32,494 nt of DNA from Alistipes sp. (GTDB lineage Bacteria; Bacteroidota; Bacteroidia; Bacteroidales; Rikenellaceae). The notes beneath the pieces are model-generated. The model saw nothing but the letters and a program-made list of their open reading frames with translations, was not told where the DNA came from and ran no database searches. Numbering within the stretch: the first letter of the stretch is position 1; each line of letters begins with the position of its first letter. The position numbers were made by a program, and so were the translations under genes. This document shows positions 1 to 8,331 of this stretch, one piece after another. The stretch spans positions 1 to 32,494 of the forward strand of contig JAHHQL010000020.1 of the NCBI GenBank assembly GCA_020026415.1. The letters are read 5' to 3'.

Positions 1-53
1 GGCAACGAATTTCCCGCACGTACCGAGGAGATCATTACCCGCATCACGAGTAA

Positions 54-674
54 CGAAGGGCCGACGAAGTGGTCAATATCGACCTCACGGCCGAGAAACT
101 CATCGCACGACTGAAAGCGGGAAAGATCTACCGCCCCGAAAAGATCGGAGTGGCGATGGATAACTTCTTCAAGACCGAGAACATCCTCCAGTTGCGCGAA
201 CTGGCGTTGAAGGAGGTTGCCTTCCGCATTGAACGCAAGGTCGAAACGGAGGTATTGCCCACGGTGAGCGTCCACAGCGAGAAAATTCTGGCTTGTGTAA
301 GCAGCAATGCCGTAACCCCGCGTCGTGTGATCCGTCGCACCTACCGCCTTGCATCGCGCTACAACACATCGTTCGTGGCACTCTATGTACAGACCCCTGC
401 CGAGTCGTCCGACAAGATCAAACTCTCGTCGCAACGCCATCTGTTGAACCATTTCAAGTTGGTCACGGAACTCGGAGGACAGGTTGTGCAGGTCTCCCAC
501 CGCAGTGTGCCCGATGCGATCACGACCATCTGCCGCGAGCAGAACATCAAGACCGTGTGCATGGGACTTCCCACGTTGCGGATGCCCCAAACGCTTTTCA
601 ATATCGGCCGTTATCGTAAATTTATACGGGATTTGGCACAGATGAAGATAGATTTGATTATAATTGCATCGTAA
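54..674 (+). CDS. kdpD: KdpD-type sensor, C-terminal part (USP-like domain), 5' end broken or missing
   Basis: This is the end of the short Bacteroidetes form of KdpD, which has the N-terminal KdpD domain and a universal-stress-protein-like domain but no kinase core. The segment starting ADEVVNIDL and the later FFKTENILQLRELALKEV and YNTSFVALYVQTP are typical of this family. The domain is thought to take part in sensing potassium or turgor for the Kdp transporter. The KdpD-like reading (frame 3) is interrupted by TAA at 51-53, only three codons before conserved ADEVV, so the frame does not continue to the window edge. A GTG at 69 could serve as a start but would cut the conserved segment. Upstream, frame 1 is open but is not clearly KdpD. 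Either there is a small deletion or frameshift, or the sequence has an error. The gene ends within the start region of the following kinase, so the two are probably cotranscribed. Confidence 0.8.
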   Translation, partial: RRADEVVNIDLTAEKLIARLKAGKIYRPEKIGVAMDNFFKTENILQLRELALKEVAFRIERKVETEVLPTVSVHSEKILACVSSNAVTPRRVIRRTYRLASRYNTSFVALYVQTPAESSDKIKLSSQRHLLNHFKLVTELGGQVVQVSHRSVPDAITTICREQNIKTVCMGLPTLRMPQTLFNIGRYRKFIRDLAQMKIDLIIIAS

Positions 675-697
675 GACTGCCGAAAAATCACAGAACT

Positions 698-2151
698 ATG
701 AACATAAAAACCAATTAACACTGGCCATCAGTATTTTGGTGGCTATGATCGTGTTGGTGGTGGCACTTTCGATCACGAATCTTCAGATCCTGACCGCCAC
801 CGAACCCACGAGTCCCGCAGCCGAACCGGGTTTGAATCGCGCCTTGACGTGGGTGTCGGTTACGGGCGGTATTTGTATTCTGATCGGTCTGGGCATCCTC
901 TTCAAACTGCCCCGCACGATCAACGAGCCGTTGCAGACGCTGACCGATTCGATTCTCGAAATCGCCAACCACAACTACGACATCGAGTTGAACCTCACGG
1001 GCAGCCGCGAGTTGGAGGATGTGAGCCGTAATTTCAACCGCATGACCAACCGCCTGCGCGACTACCACAACAGTACGCTCGCCTCGCTCAAGGCCTCGAA
1101 ACGCTATCTGGAAACCATCATCAACGCCATCAACGAGCCGATTATCGGTATCGACAATGAGTCGAAGATCATCTTCATCAACGATGCGGCGTTGGGGATT
1201 CTTTTCCTGCGTCGTGAGGATCTTTCGGAAAAGACCGTGCAGGAGATCTCGATGCGTAACGATTTGTTGCGCCGTCTGTTGTGCGGACTGGATGACAAGG
1301 AACACGGCGTGACGGGCAAGCGTACCCCGCTGAAAATCTATGCCAACGACAAGGAGAGTTATTTCCAGGTGCACTACATGGACATCGAGATGCGCGCGAA
1401 GGACGGCGTGAGCATGGAGAAGCGCGGTTCGGTCATCATGCTGAAGAACGTGACCGAATTTCAGGAACTCGACTCGGCCAAGACAACCTTTATTTCGACG
1501 ATCTCCCATGAGTTGAAAACCCCGATCTCGGCGATACTGATGAGCCTGCAACTGCTTGATGACAACCGCATCGGCACGTTGAATCCTGAACAGGCATCCC
1601 TTTCGGAAAGCATCCGCGAGAACAGTGAACGCCTTCTGGGCATTACGGGCGAATTGCTCAACATTACGCAGGTCGAGAGCGGTAAACTGCAACTCAAACC
1701 CAAGATTACCAAACCCATCGAGTTAATCGACTATGCCATCAAGGCTACCCGTGTGCAGGCCGAGCGTTTCGGCATTCAGATCGAGGTGGAATATCCTCAC
1801 GAGAAAATCAAAAAACTGTTTGTCGATAGCGAGAAGATCGCATGGGTGCTTACGAACCTTGTGAATAATGCCATCCGCTACTCCTACGAAAACAGCCGTG
1901 TGATTATCGGAGCACGTCAATTCGACGAGCAACACATTGAAATCTATGTGCAGGATTTCGGACGAGGTATTGATCCGCGTTACCATGAAAGTATCTTCGA
2001 ACCTTACTTTCGTGTGCCCGGTACGAAGGTACAGGGAAGCGGTCTCGGATTGTTCATTTCGAAAGATTTTGTCGAGGCGCACGGCGGGACACTGCGCCTC
2101 GAAAGTGAGATCGGAAAAGGGACTCGTTTTGTCATTACTCCACCCGTCTGA
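698..2151 (+). CDS. Membrane sensor histidine kinase (HAMP-PAS-HisKA-HATPase), partner of short KdpD
   Basis: This inner-membrane sensor kinase follows the short KdpD, as is usual in Bacteroidetes where KdpD is split into two proteins. Two membrane segments (near LAISILVAMIVLVV and GGICILIGLGILF) flank a short periplasmic loop. They are followed by HAMP, a PAS domain (starting near YLETIINAINEPIIGID), the H box ISHELKTPISAIL (histidine at 1507-1509), and an ATPase domain with N box NLVNNAIRY, G1 DFGRGIDP and G2 GSGLGLFISK. The expected start is ATG at 698, reading MNIKTN and then a stop. The family sequence continues one frame over as LTLAIS, so one base appears to be missing near 713-714. 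Without a frameshift, translation would have to start at TTG 664 (overlapping kdpD) or at ATG 745, which removes part of the first membrane helix. Identity is firm; the start is not. Confidence 0.85.
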
Positions 2152-2172
2152 TTCTCCTTGAAACACTCCTCG

Positions 2173-2209
2173 AAAAGCCCGTATCGGAATCCGATGCGGG
2201 CTTTTTTTT
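2173..2209 (+). terminator. Intrinsic terminator after the KdpD/kinase pair
   Basis: A GC-rich inverted repeat (AAAAGCCCGTATCGG, loop AAT, then CCGATGCGGGCTTTT) is followed by a run of T. It ends the kdpD/kinase transcript 22 bases after the kinase stop. Confidence 0.9.
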
Positions 2210-2389
2210 GTATGCGAATTGGTGCGGAGATGTCCCGAATGACAGATCCCCGGCAAAAAAACATGGTCAGAACCCGAAAAAAATATTGTTCATTTGGTTG
2301 TTTTTCCGTAATTTATATATGTATGAAGGCAAAGACTTGTGAAAATCTCTTTTTTTTATTCTGTATTTCTCCATGCTCTTCCCCGTAAC

Positions 2390-2419
2390 TTCGGAGATTG
2401 GAAAATTTATATACTTTTG
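2390..2419 (+). promoter_or_regulatory. Bacteroidetes-type promoter of the RND efflux operon
   Basis: TTCG at 2390-2393 and TACTTTTG at 2412-2419 are separated by 18 bases and match the Bacteroidetes primary-sigma pattern. The -7 box ends 47 bases before ATG 2467 and 114 bases before the GTG start of the adaptor. The remaining 2210-2389 stretch is AT-rich and shows no other feature. Confidence 0.6.
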
Positions 2420-2466
2420 CGCCCCTAAAAACATTTATAAACTACGTTTATTACTCGCACAAATCT

Positions 2467-2553
2467 ATGAATTCGAACAAGCGTAAAATCGGCAGCACAG
2501 TGTCCGCTCCGGACAGGTACTTGCGCCAAGCGGGTGAAGAGAATAGCCCGTAA
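2467..2553 (+). CDS. 28-codon ORF overlapping the start of the RND adaptor
   Basis: ATG at 2467 opens a 28-residue frame (MNSNKRKIGS...EENSP) that ends at TAA 2551-2553, 20 bases inside the adaptor frame that starts at GTG 2534. It is the first ATG after the promoter. It could be a leader peptide coupled to the adaptor, or the real N terminus of the adaptor separated from it by a one-base frameshift: the basic peptide would then precede the membrane anchor. The sequence alone does not decide. Confidence 0.35.
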   Translation: MNSNKRKIGSTVSAPDRYLRQAGEENSP

Positions 2554-3718
2554 TTTCTGGTTTCTGACCCTTGCCGTTCTTGCTTCGGCAGGCGTGGCCG
2601 GAAGCCTTTGGTGGTGGCTCCACCCCACGAAGGTACAGCCTTTATTGCCCGCGGTCGGAGTGGCCGAAGTGGGCAGTGACGATGTCAAACTTTACGGCAA
2701 ATATGTGGGGTGCATCCGTGCACAGCAGTTTGTCGAGATCCGTGCCCGTGTCGAAGGCTTCCTTGAGCGTATGCTGTTCGAGGAGGGTACATACGTGAAG
2801 AAGGGTCAACGATTGTTTGTCATCGACCCCAAAGTCTATGAGGTACGTGTGATCAAGGCACGCGCCCAACTCAATAAGGATCGTTCGATGTCGCTCAAAG
2901 ACGATCGTGATTTGGAACGTATCCGTCCGCTTTATGAGCAGAATGCCGCCAGCCAATTCGATCTGGATAACGCCATTGCCTCGGCCGAAAATGCACGCGC
3001 CTCGGTCGAGATGAGTGAGGCCGATCTGATGCAGGCCGAAACGGCACTCGGTTACACAATCGTAAGTTCGCCGATTTCGGGTTATATTTCGGAGCGCAGT
3101 GTCGATATCGGTACGCTTGTGGACCCCAACGGCAATTCGCTTTTGGCGACCGTCGTCAAGAGCGATACGGTGCATGTGGATTTCAGCATGACGGGTCTCG
3201 ACTATCTGAAGAGCAAGGCGCGTAACGTCAATTTCGGTCAGAAGGATTCGACCCGCAAGTGGGATCCCTACATCACCATCACATTGCCCGACAATACGCG
3301 CTATCCCTACCGCGGTCTGGTCGATTTTGCCGATCCGCAGGTCGATCCCCGGACAGGTACGTTCTCCGTACGCGCCGAGATGGCCAATCCCGACCGCATC
3401 CTGTTGCCAGGTCAGTTCACCAAGGTGCGCCTGCTACTCGATGTCCGCGAAAATGCCACGATCGTACCGCGTAAGTCAATCATGATCGAGAAAGGCGGTG
3501 CTTACATCTTCGTGGTGCGTCGTGACAGCACGGCCGAACGCCGTCTGGTGGAGTTGGACCCCGAGGTGAACAACCGTGTAATCATTGAGCGCGGTGTGGT
3601 CAAGGGCGAATGGATTGTTGTGGAGGGGTTCCACAAACTCAGCCCCGGTGATCGTGTCGATCCGGTTTTTACGGAGGTCGAAAAAGCGGATTCTTTGAAC
3701 GGGAAACCTCAAAACTAA
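2534..3718 (+). CDS. RND efflux periplasmic adaptor (membrane fusion protein, AcrA/MexE type)
   Basis: This is the periplasmic adaptor that joins the RND permease to the outer-membrane channel. An N-terminal membrane anchor (FWFLTLAVLASAGVAG, residues about 8-25) has no lipobox. A barrel-sandwich half follows (VEIRARVEGFLERMLFEEGTYVKKGQ), then an alpha-hairpin rich in Ala, Glu and Gln (about 100-170), the second lipoyl half (YTIVSSPISGYIS), a beta-barrel (PRTGTFSVRAEMANP, LLPGQFTKVRL) and a membrane-proximal domain. At 394 residues it is normal length. The start is uncertain: GTG at 2534 gives an intact anchor, but an upstream ATG ORF in another frame overlaps it (see 2467-2553). It is 7 bases upstream of the permease. 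Substrates cannot be told from the sequence. Confidence 0.93.
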   Translation: MKRIARNFWFLTLAVLASAGVAGSLWWWLHPTKVQPLLPAVGVAEVGSDDVKLYGKYVGCIRAQQFVEIRARVEGFLERMLFEEGTYVKKGQRLFVIDPKVYEVRVIKARAQLNKDRSMSLKDDRDLERIRPLYEQNAASQFDLDNAIASAENARASVEMSEADLMQAETALGYTIVSSPISGYISERSVDIGTLVDPNGNSLLATVVKSDTVHVDFSMTGLDYLKSKARNVNFGQKDSTRKWDPYITITLPDNTRYPYRGLVDFADPQVDPRTGTFSVRAEMANPDRILLPGQFTKVRLLLDVRENATIVPRKSIMIEKGGAYIFVVRRDSTAERRLVELDPEVNNRVIIERGVVKGEWIVVEGFHKLSPGDRVDPVFTEVEKADSLNGKPQN

Positions 3719-3725
3719 ACGGAAC

Positions 3726-6700
3726 ATGAAGTTGGATTTCTTTATCGACAGACCGATTTTTTCGACGGTACTGTCCGTGGTCATCGTCATTGTCGGAGTT
3801 TTGGGACTCATGATGCTGCCCGTTGATCAGTATCCGCAGATCGTTCCGCCCGTGGTGCGCGTGTCGGCCTCTTATCCGGGTGCCAGTGCGCAGACTGTGA
3901 CGCAAGCCGTTGCACCCCCCATCGAGCAGGAGTTGAACGGAACACCCGGCATGCTGTATATGGAATCGACCAACAGCAATACGGGAGGTTTCGGACTGAC
4001 CGTTACGTTCGACATCGACACCGATCCCGATTTGGCGGCAGTCGAGATTCAGAACCGTGTCAAGCAGGCCGAGTCGCGTCTTCCGGCTGAGGTCGTGCAG
4101 AACGGTATCTCGGTCGAGAAACAGTCGCCGAGCCGTCTGATGACCATCACGCTGATGTCATCCGACTCGAAATACGACGAAATCTATCTGTCGAACTACG
4201 CGACGCTTAACGTGTTGGATATGCTGCGTCGTGTGAAGGGTGTCGGCAGCATCTCGAATGTCGGCAGCCGTTATTATGCCATGCAGATCTGGGTGCAGCC
4301 CGACCGCTTGGCAAACCTCGGTCTGACGGTGCAGGACTTGCAGAAGGCACTCAGGGATCAGAACCGCGAATCGGCGGCAGGTGTATTGGGACAACAGCCT
4401 ATTTCCGATCTGGACATTACGATTCCCATTACGGCTCGCGGTCGTTTGTCGTCGGTGGGCGAATTTGAGGAGATTGTCATCCGTGCCAATCCCGACGGAT
4501 CGCTGATTCGTCTGCGCGATGTGGCGCGAGTGTCGCTTGAGGCTTCGTCGTACAATACCGAGAGCGGCATCAACGGCGGAAATGCCGCCGTACTGAACAT
4601 CAACATGCTGCCCGGTGCGAATGCCATCGAGGTCGCCAAGTTGGTGCGCAAGGAAATGGAGGAGATCAGCCGTAATTTTCCTGAGGGCATCACCTACAAG
4701 ATCCCGTTCGATATGACCTCGTTCATTTCGGAGTCGATCAACGAGGTGTATCACACGCTGTTCGAGGCATTGCTCTTGGTGGTGCTGGTCGTTTATCTTT
4801 CGCTTCAGAATTGGCGCGCCACGCTGATCCCGTCGGTGGTTGTACCCATCTCGCTGATCGGTACGTTCGGCGTGATGCTCGCCTTCGGATTCTCGCTGAA
4901 CATGATGACCCTTTTGGGATTGATCCTTGCCATCGGCATTGTGGTCGATGACGCCATCGTCGTGGTCGAGGCCGTAGAGCGTACGATGAGCGAAGAGGGA
5001 CTCTCACCTGTCGATGCCACAAAGAAGGCCATGAAGGGGCTCGGAAGTGCCATTGTTGCCACATCGCTCGTGTTGTGTGCCGTGTTCGTTCCCGTAAGTT
5101 TCCTTTCGGGCATTACGGGACAGTTGTACCGTCAGTTCACCATCACGATTGCCGTTTCGGTGTTGATCTCCACATTCGTGGCTCTGACCCTCTCCCCCGC
5201 TTTGTGTGCATTGATACTCAAACCCGAAAGCGGCAAACGTAAAAACAAGATGTTCCGGCGCATCAACATCTGGCTCGGTCGCGGGAACCGCTACTACGAA
5301 AAAATCATTCGTCGAAGCATCCGCCATTCGCGTCGTATGATTGCCCTGTTCGGGGTGACGCTTGTGGTATTGTGGCTGTTGCATCAGGTCGTCCCGCAGA
5401 GTTTCATGCCTCAGGAGGATCAGGGCTATTTCACGGTCGAGTTGGAACTCCCTGAAGGCGCGACGCTTGAACGTACACGCGAGATTACGGATCGGGCGAT
5501 GGATTTTCTGCGTCAGTGCGAGGATGTGGAATACGTGCTCAATGTGACGGGTTCGAGTCCCCGTGTCGGAACGAACCAGTCGCGAAGCCAACTGACCGTC
5601 ATCCTCAAACCATGGGATCAGCGCAAGAGCAGCAGCATCCGCGAGGTGATGGATCACGTGCGCCGACACCTTGACCGCTACCCCGAAAGCAAGGTCTATC
5701 TTTCGACTCCGCCCGTCATTCCGGGTCTGGGTTCTTCGGGCGGTTTCGAGTTGGTACTCGAAGCACGCGGTTCGGCAACCTATGCCGACTTGCAGCGTGC
5801 CGTAGATACGCTGTTGCACGAGGCCTCGAAACGCAAGGAACTGACGGGTCTTTCCGCCTCGATCCAGCAGGATATCCCCCAAGTTTATTTCGATGTCGAT
5901 CGTGACAAGGCACAGATGCTTGGTGTCCCGATGGCCGATATTTTCTCGGCCGTGAAGACCTTCACGGGATCGGTCTATGTCAATGACTTCAACATGTTCA
6001 ACCGTATCTACCGTGTCTATATTCAGGCCGAAGCCCCCTATCGTGCCCAGCAGGACAACCTCGGTTTGTTCTTCGTGCGCGGTGCCGATCAGGCGATGAT
6101 TCCCATCACGGCACTCGGAACGACTTCCTACACGACGGGACCCGGTACGTTGCGCCGATTCAACATGTTTACCTCGGCGACCATTTCGGGCGAGGCGACG
6201 CAGGGTTACAGTTCGGGACAGGCCATGGACATCATCACCCGCATTGCGGAGAAGCATCTCCCGCCGTCGATCGGTATCGAGTGGAGCGGTCTTTCCTATC
6301 AGGAAAAGCACGTCAGCGGTCAGACGGGGTATGTGCTTGCTCTGGCACTGCTGTTCGTATTCCTGTTCCTTGCCGCACAGTATGAGAGTTGGACGATTCC
6401 CGTGGCGGTGATCCTCTCGCTGCCCATTGCGGGTATCGGTGCTTATGTGGGCAACTGGGTCTGCGGTTTGGAGAACAACATCTATTTCCAGATTGGTCTG
6501 GTCATGCTGATCGGTCTGGTGGCCAAGAACGCCATTCTGATCGTCGAGTTTGCCAAGGATGAGGTCGAGAAGGGACGCGACACGCTTTCGGCTGTGGTGG
6601 CTGCCGCCCGTCTGCGCTTCCGCCCCATCGTCATGACCTCGCTGGCGTTCATCCTCGGTATGTTGCCACTGATTTTTGCCAGCGGTCCCGGATCGGCCAG

Positions 6701-6824
6701 CCGTCAGGGTATCGGAACCGGCGTGTTCTTCGGCATGCTGGTGGCCATCACCGCCGGCATCGTGTTCGTACCGCTGTTCTTCGTGGTAGTCAATAATGTA
6801 AAAGAAAAATGGTACAAACGATGA
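3726..6824 (+). CDS. RND efflux permease, HAE1 family (AcrB/MexF type)
   Basis: This is a proton-driven inner-membrane drug exporter of 1032 residues, the usual size. It starts with the family pattern FFIDRPIFSTVLSVVIVIVG (first membrane helix) and PVDQYPQIVPP. The proton-relay aspartates are in TM4 (IGIVVDDAIVVVEAVER) and the matching lysine in TM10 (GLVAKNAILIVEFAK). Porter domains lie between TM1-2 and TM7-8, including the typical MPQEDQGYF and GSGxAxRQGIGTGVFFGM-like regions. The gene is intact even though neighbours on both sides show frame problems. Its stop codon overlaps the ATG of the outer-membrane factor (ATGA), which indicates translational coupling. The pump is likely a multidrug or bile-salt exporter, but the substrate is inference. 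Confidence 0.97.
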   Translation: MKLDFFIDRPIFSTVLSVVIVIVGVLGLMMLPVDQYPQIVPPVVRVSASYPGASAQTVTQAVAPPIEQELNGTPGMLYMESTNSNTGGFGLTVTFDIDTDPDLAAVEIQNRVKQAESRLPAEVVQNGISVEKQSPSRLMTITLMSSDSKYDEIYLSNYATLNVLDMLRRVKGVGSISNVGSRYYAMQIWVQPDRLANLGLTVQDLQKALRDQNRESAAGVLGQQPISDLDITIPITARGRLSSVGEFEEIVIRANPDGSLIRLRDVARVSLEASSYNTESGINGGNAAVLNINMLPGANAIEVAKLVRKEMEEISRNFPEGITYKIPFDMTSFISESINEVYHTLFEALLLVVLVVYLSLQNWRATLIPSVVVPISLIGTFGVMLAFGFSLNMMTLLGLILAIGIVVDDAIVVVEAVERTMSEEGLSPVDATKKAMKGLGSAIVATSLVLCAVFVPVSFLSGITGQLYRQFTITIAVSVLISTFVALTLSPALCALILKPESGKRKNKMFRRINIWLGRGNRYYEKIIRRSIRHSRRMIALFGVTLVVLWLLHQVVPQSFMPQEDQGYFTVELELPEGATLERTREITDRAMDFLRQCEDVEYVLNVTGSSPRVGTNQSRSQLTVILKPWDQRKSSSIREVMDHVRRHLDRYPESKVYLSTPPVIPGLGSSGGFELVLEARGSATYADLQRAVDTLLHEASKRKELTGLSASIQQDIPQVYFDVDRDKAQMLGVPMADIFSAVKTFTGSVYVNDFNMFNRIYRVYIQAEAPYRAQQDNLGLFFVRGADQAMIPITALGTTSYTTGPGTLRRFNMFTSATISGEATQGYSSGQAMDIITRIAEKHLPPSIGIEWSGLSYQEKHVSGQTGYVLALALLFVFLFLAAQYESWTIPVAVILSLPIAGIGAYVGNWVCGLENNIYFQIGLVMLIGLVAKNAILIVEFAKDEVEKGRDTLSAVVAAARLRFRPIVMTSLAFILGMLPLIFASGPGSASRQGIGTGVFFGMLVAITAGIVFVPLFFVVVNNVKEKWYKR

Positions 6825-8207
6825 AAAATACGATCATAGTACTCTGTGCGGCACTTGCCATGGGCGGGTGTTCGATTCAAAAGAAATGCAAGGCACCCCA
6901 ACTCGAACTTCCGGCGGAAATCGTGAGCGGACAGCGTGACTCGCTGGCCGTAAGCGACCTTCGCTGGTGGGAGATCTACCGCGATCCTATTCTCAGCGAT
7001 CTGATCCGCCACACGTTGGAACACAACCGCGGAATGCTTTCGGCGGAGAGTTATGTGCGTCAGATGGAGGAGTTGCACCGCATCACCAAAACGGCGTTTG
7101 CACCCTCTGTGAACGGTCAGGCCAATGCCGACCGCAAATCGACCGATTACTACGAACGCACGCTGAAAATCGAGCCGAAATTCGGTCTGAAAGCGACCTT
7201 GAGTTGGGAACTTGACCTGTGGGGAAACCTGCGTTGGGCGAAACGCAAGGGTGCGGCCGATTATATGGTTTCGGTTGAGGCGCAGCGAGCCATGCAGATG
7301 TCGCTCGTGGCGCAAGTGGCAACCGCTTACTTCGAATTGGTGGCACTCGATCACGAATTGGAAATCATTCGTCGCACGGTACTCACCCGCGAGGAGAGTG
7401 TGCGTCAGGCTAAGTTGCGTTTCGAGGGCGGACTGACCTCCGAGACGGCCTATCAGCAGGCTAAGGTGGAATTGGCGAGTGCCTCGGCGATGATTCCCGA
7501 TCTGGAACTCAAAATCACGCAGAAAGGGAATCAGATTTCTGTGTTGGCAGGAGAATTTCCCCTCGCGCGTGACCCGTTCGAAGATGGATATCGGCGTGGT
7601 GATGCCCGATTCGCTGGCCGTGGGACTTCCTTCCACCCTGTTGCAGCGTCGTCCCGATCTGCGTCAGGCCGAGCAGCAACTCAAATCGGCCATGGCGGCC
7701 GCGGGTATGGCTTATGCCGACCGATTTCCTCGTCTGACGATCAGCCTTTCGGGCGGTGCCGAGAACAACAAACTCAGTCACCTGCTCGAATCGCCTTACT
7801 CGTTCGTGACGGGTAATATTTCGTCGTCGATCTTCGCGTTCGGTGCGAAGCGTGCGAAATACCGCGCCATGATCCACGCCTACGATCAGGCACGTCTCGG
7901 TTACGAACAGAAGGTTCTGGAGGCATTCCGCGAGGTGAACGATGCCGTGACGGCCTATCGTCAGATGCGCAAAACCGCCAAACTGAAGGAGAATTTGAAG
8001 GAGGCGGCGCGTCAGTATGTCGAACTTGCGCGTCTGCAATACATCAACGGCGTGATCCGCTACATCGACGTACTTGATGCCCAGCGTAAATTTTTCGATG
8101 CGCAGTTGGGCGAAAGTCAGGCCGTGCGTAACGAACATTTGGCGTTGGTGAGTCTTTACAAGGCCTTGGGCGGAGGTTGGGACAATACGCCTCCCGAACA
8201 GGAGTAA
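6821..8207 (+). pseudogene. Outer-membrane efflux lipoprotein (NodT/OprM family), frameshifted
   Basis: This is the TolC-like channel of the RND system. The preferred start is ATG 6821, overlapping the permease stop. It gives a lipoprotein signal (MKNTIIVLCAALAMGG|C, Cys17). Both repeats of the outer-membrane efflux protein family can be seen: the first reads from 6821 to about 7560, the second (MDIGVVMPDSLAVGLPSTLLQRRPDLRQAE, then a long alpha-hairpin up to the stop at 8205-8207) in the next frame. The first frame reads on into non-family sequence after LAGEFP and stops at 7816; the second is open from about 7563. The break sits at a CCCC run (7558-7561), so one extra C (or two lost bases) explains it. 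If real, the protein is truncated in mid-barrel and the pump lacks its own channel; a sequencing error is also possible. Confidence 0.9.
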
Positions 8208-8232
8208 GTCATTGCAAAAGATTGTAATCCGT

Positions 8233-8270
8233 AAAAACGGGAAAGAGTCGCATCACTCTTTCCCGTTTTT
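8233..8270 (+). terminator. Intrinsic terminator of the RND operon
   Basis: A perfect 16-bp stem (AAAAACGGGAAAGAGT, loop CGCATC, then its complement) ends in TTTTT. It lies 25 bases after the efflux channel stop. Confidence 0.93.
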
Positions 8271-8271
8271 G

Positions 8272-8302
8272 TTTGCCGTTCTCAAAAAAACAATTAATTT
8301 TG
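8272..8302 (+). promoter_or_regulatory. Promoter of the TPR sensor kinase gene
   Basis: TTTG at 8272-8275, 19 bases, then TAATTTTG at 8295-8302: an almost ideal Bacteroidetes promoter directly after the terminator and 29 bases before the ATG at 8332. Confidence 0.8.
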
Positions 8303-8331
8303 AAAGCCCAAACCAACTTGCAACCCAATCT

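Noticed and set aside
715..1692. Antisense ORF (325 codons) opposite the kinase
   Set aside because: Shadow of a clear histidine kinase; composition only.
5004..6311. Long antisense ORF (435 codons) within the RND permease gene
   Set aside because: It is a shadow of the permease frame: low-complexity Arg/His-rich translation, no family motifs, no promoter.
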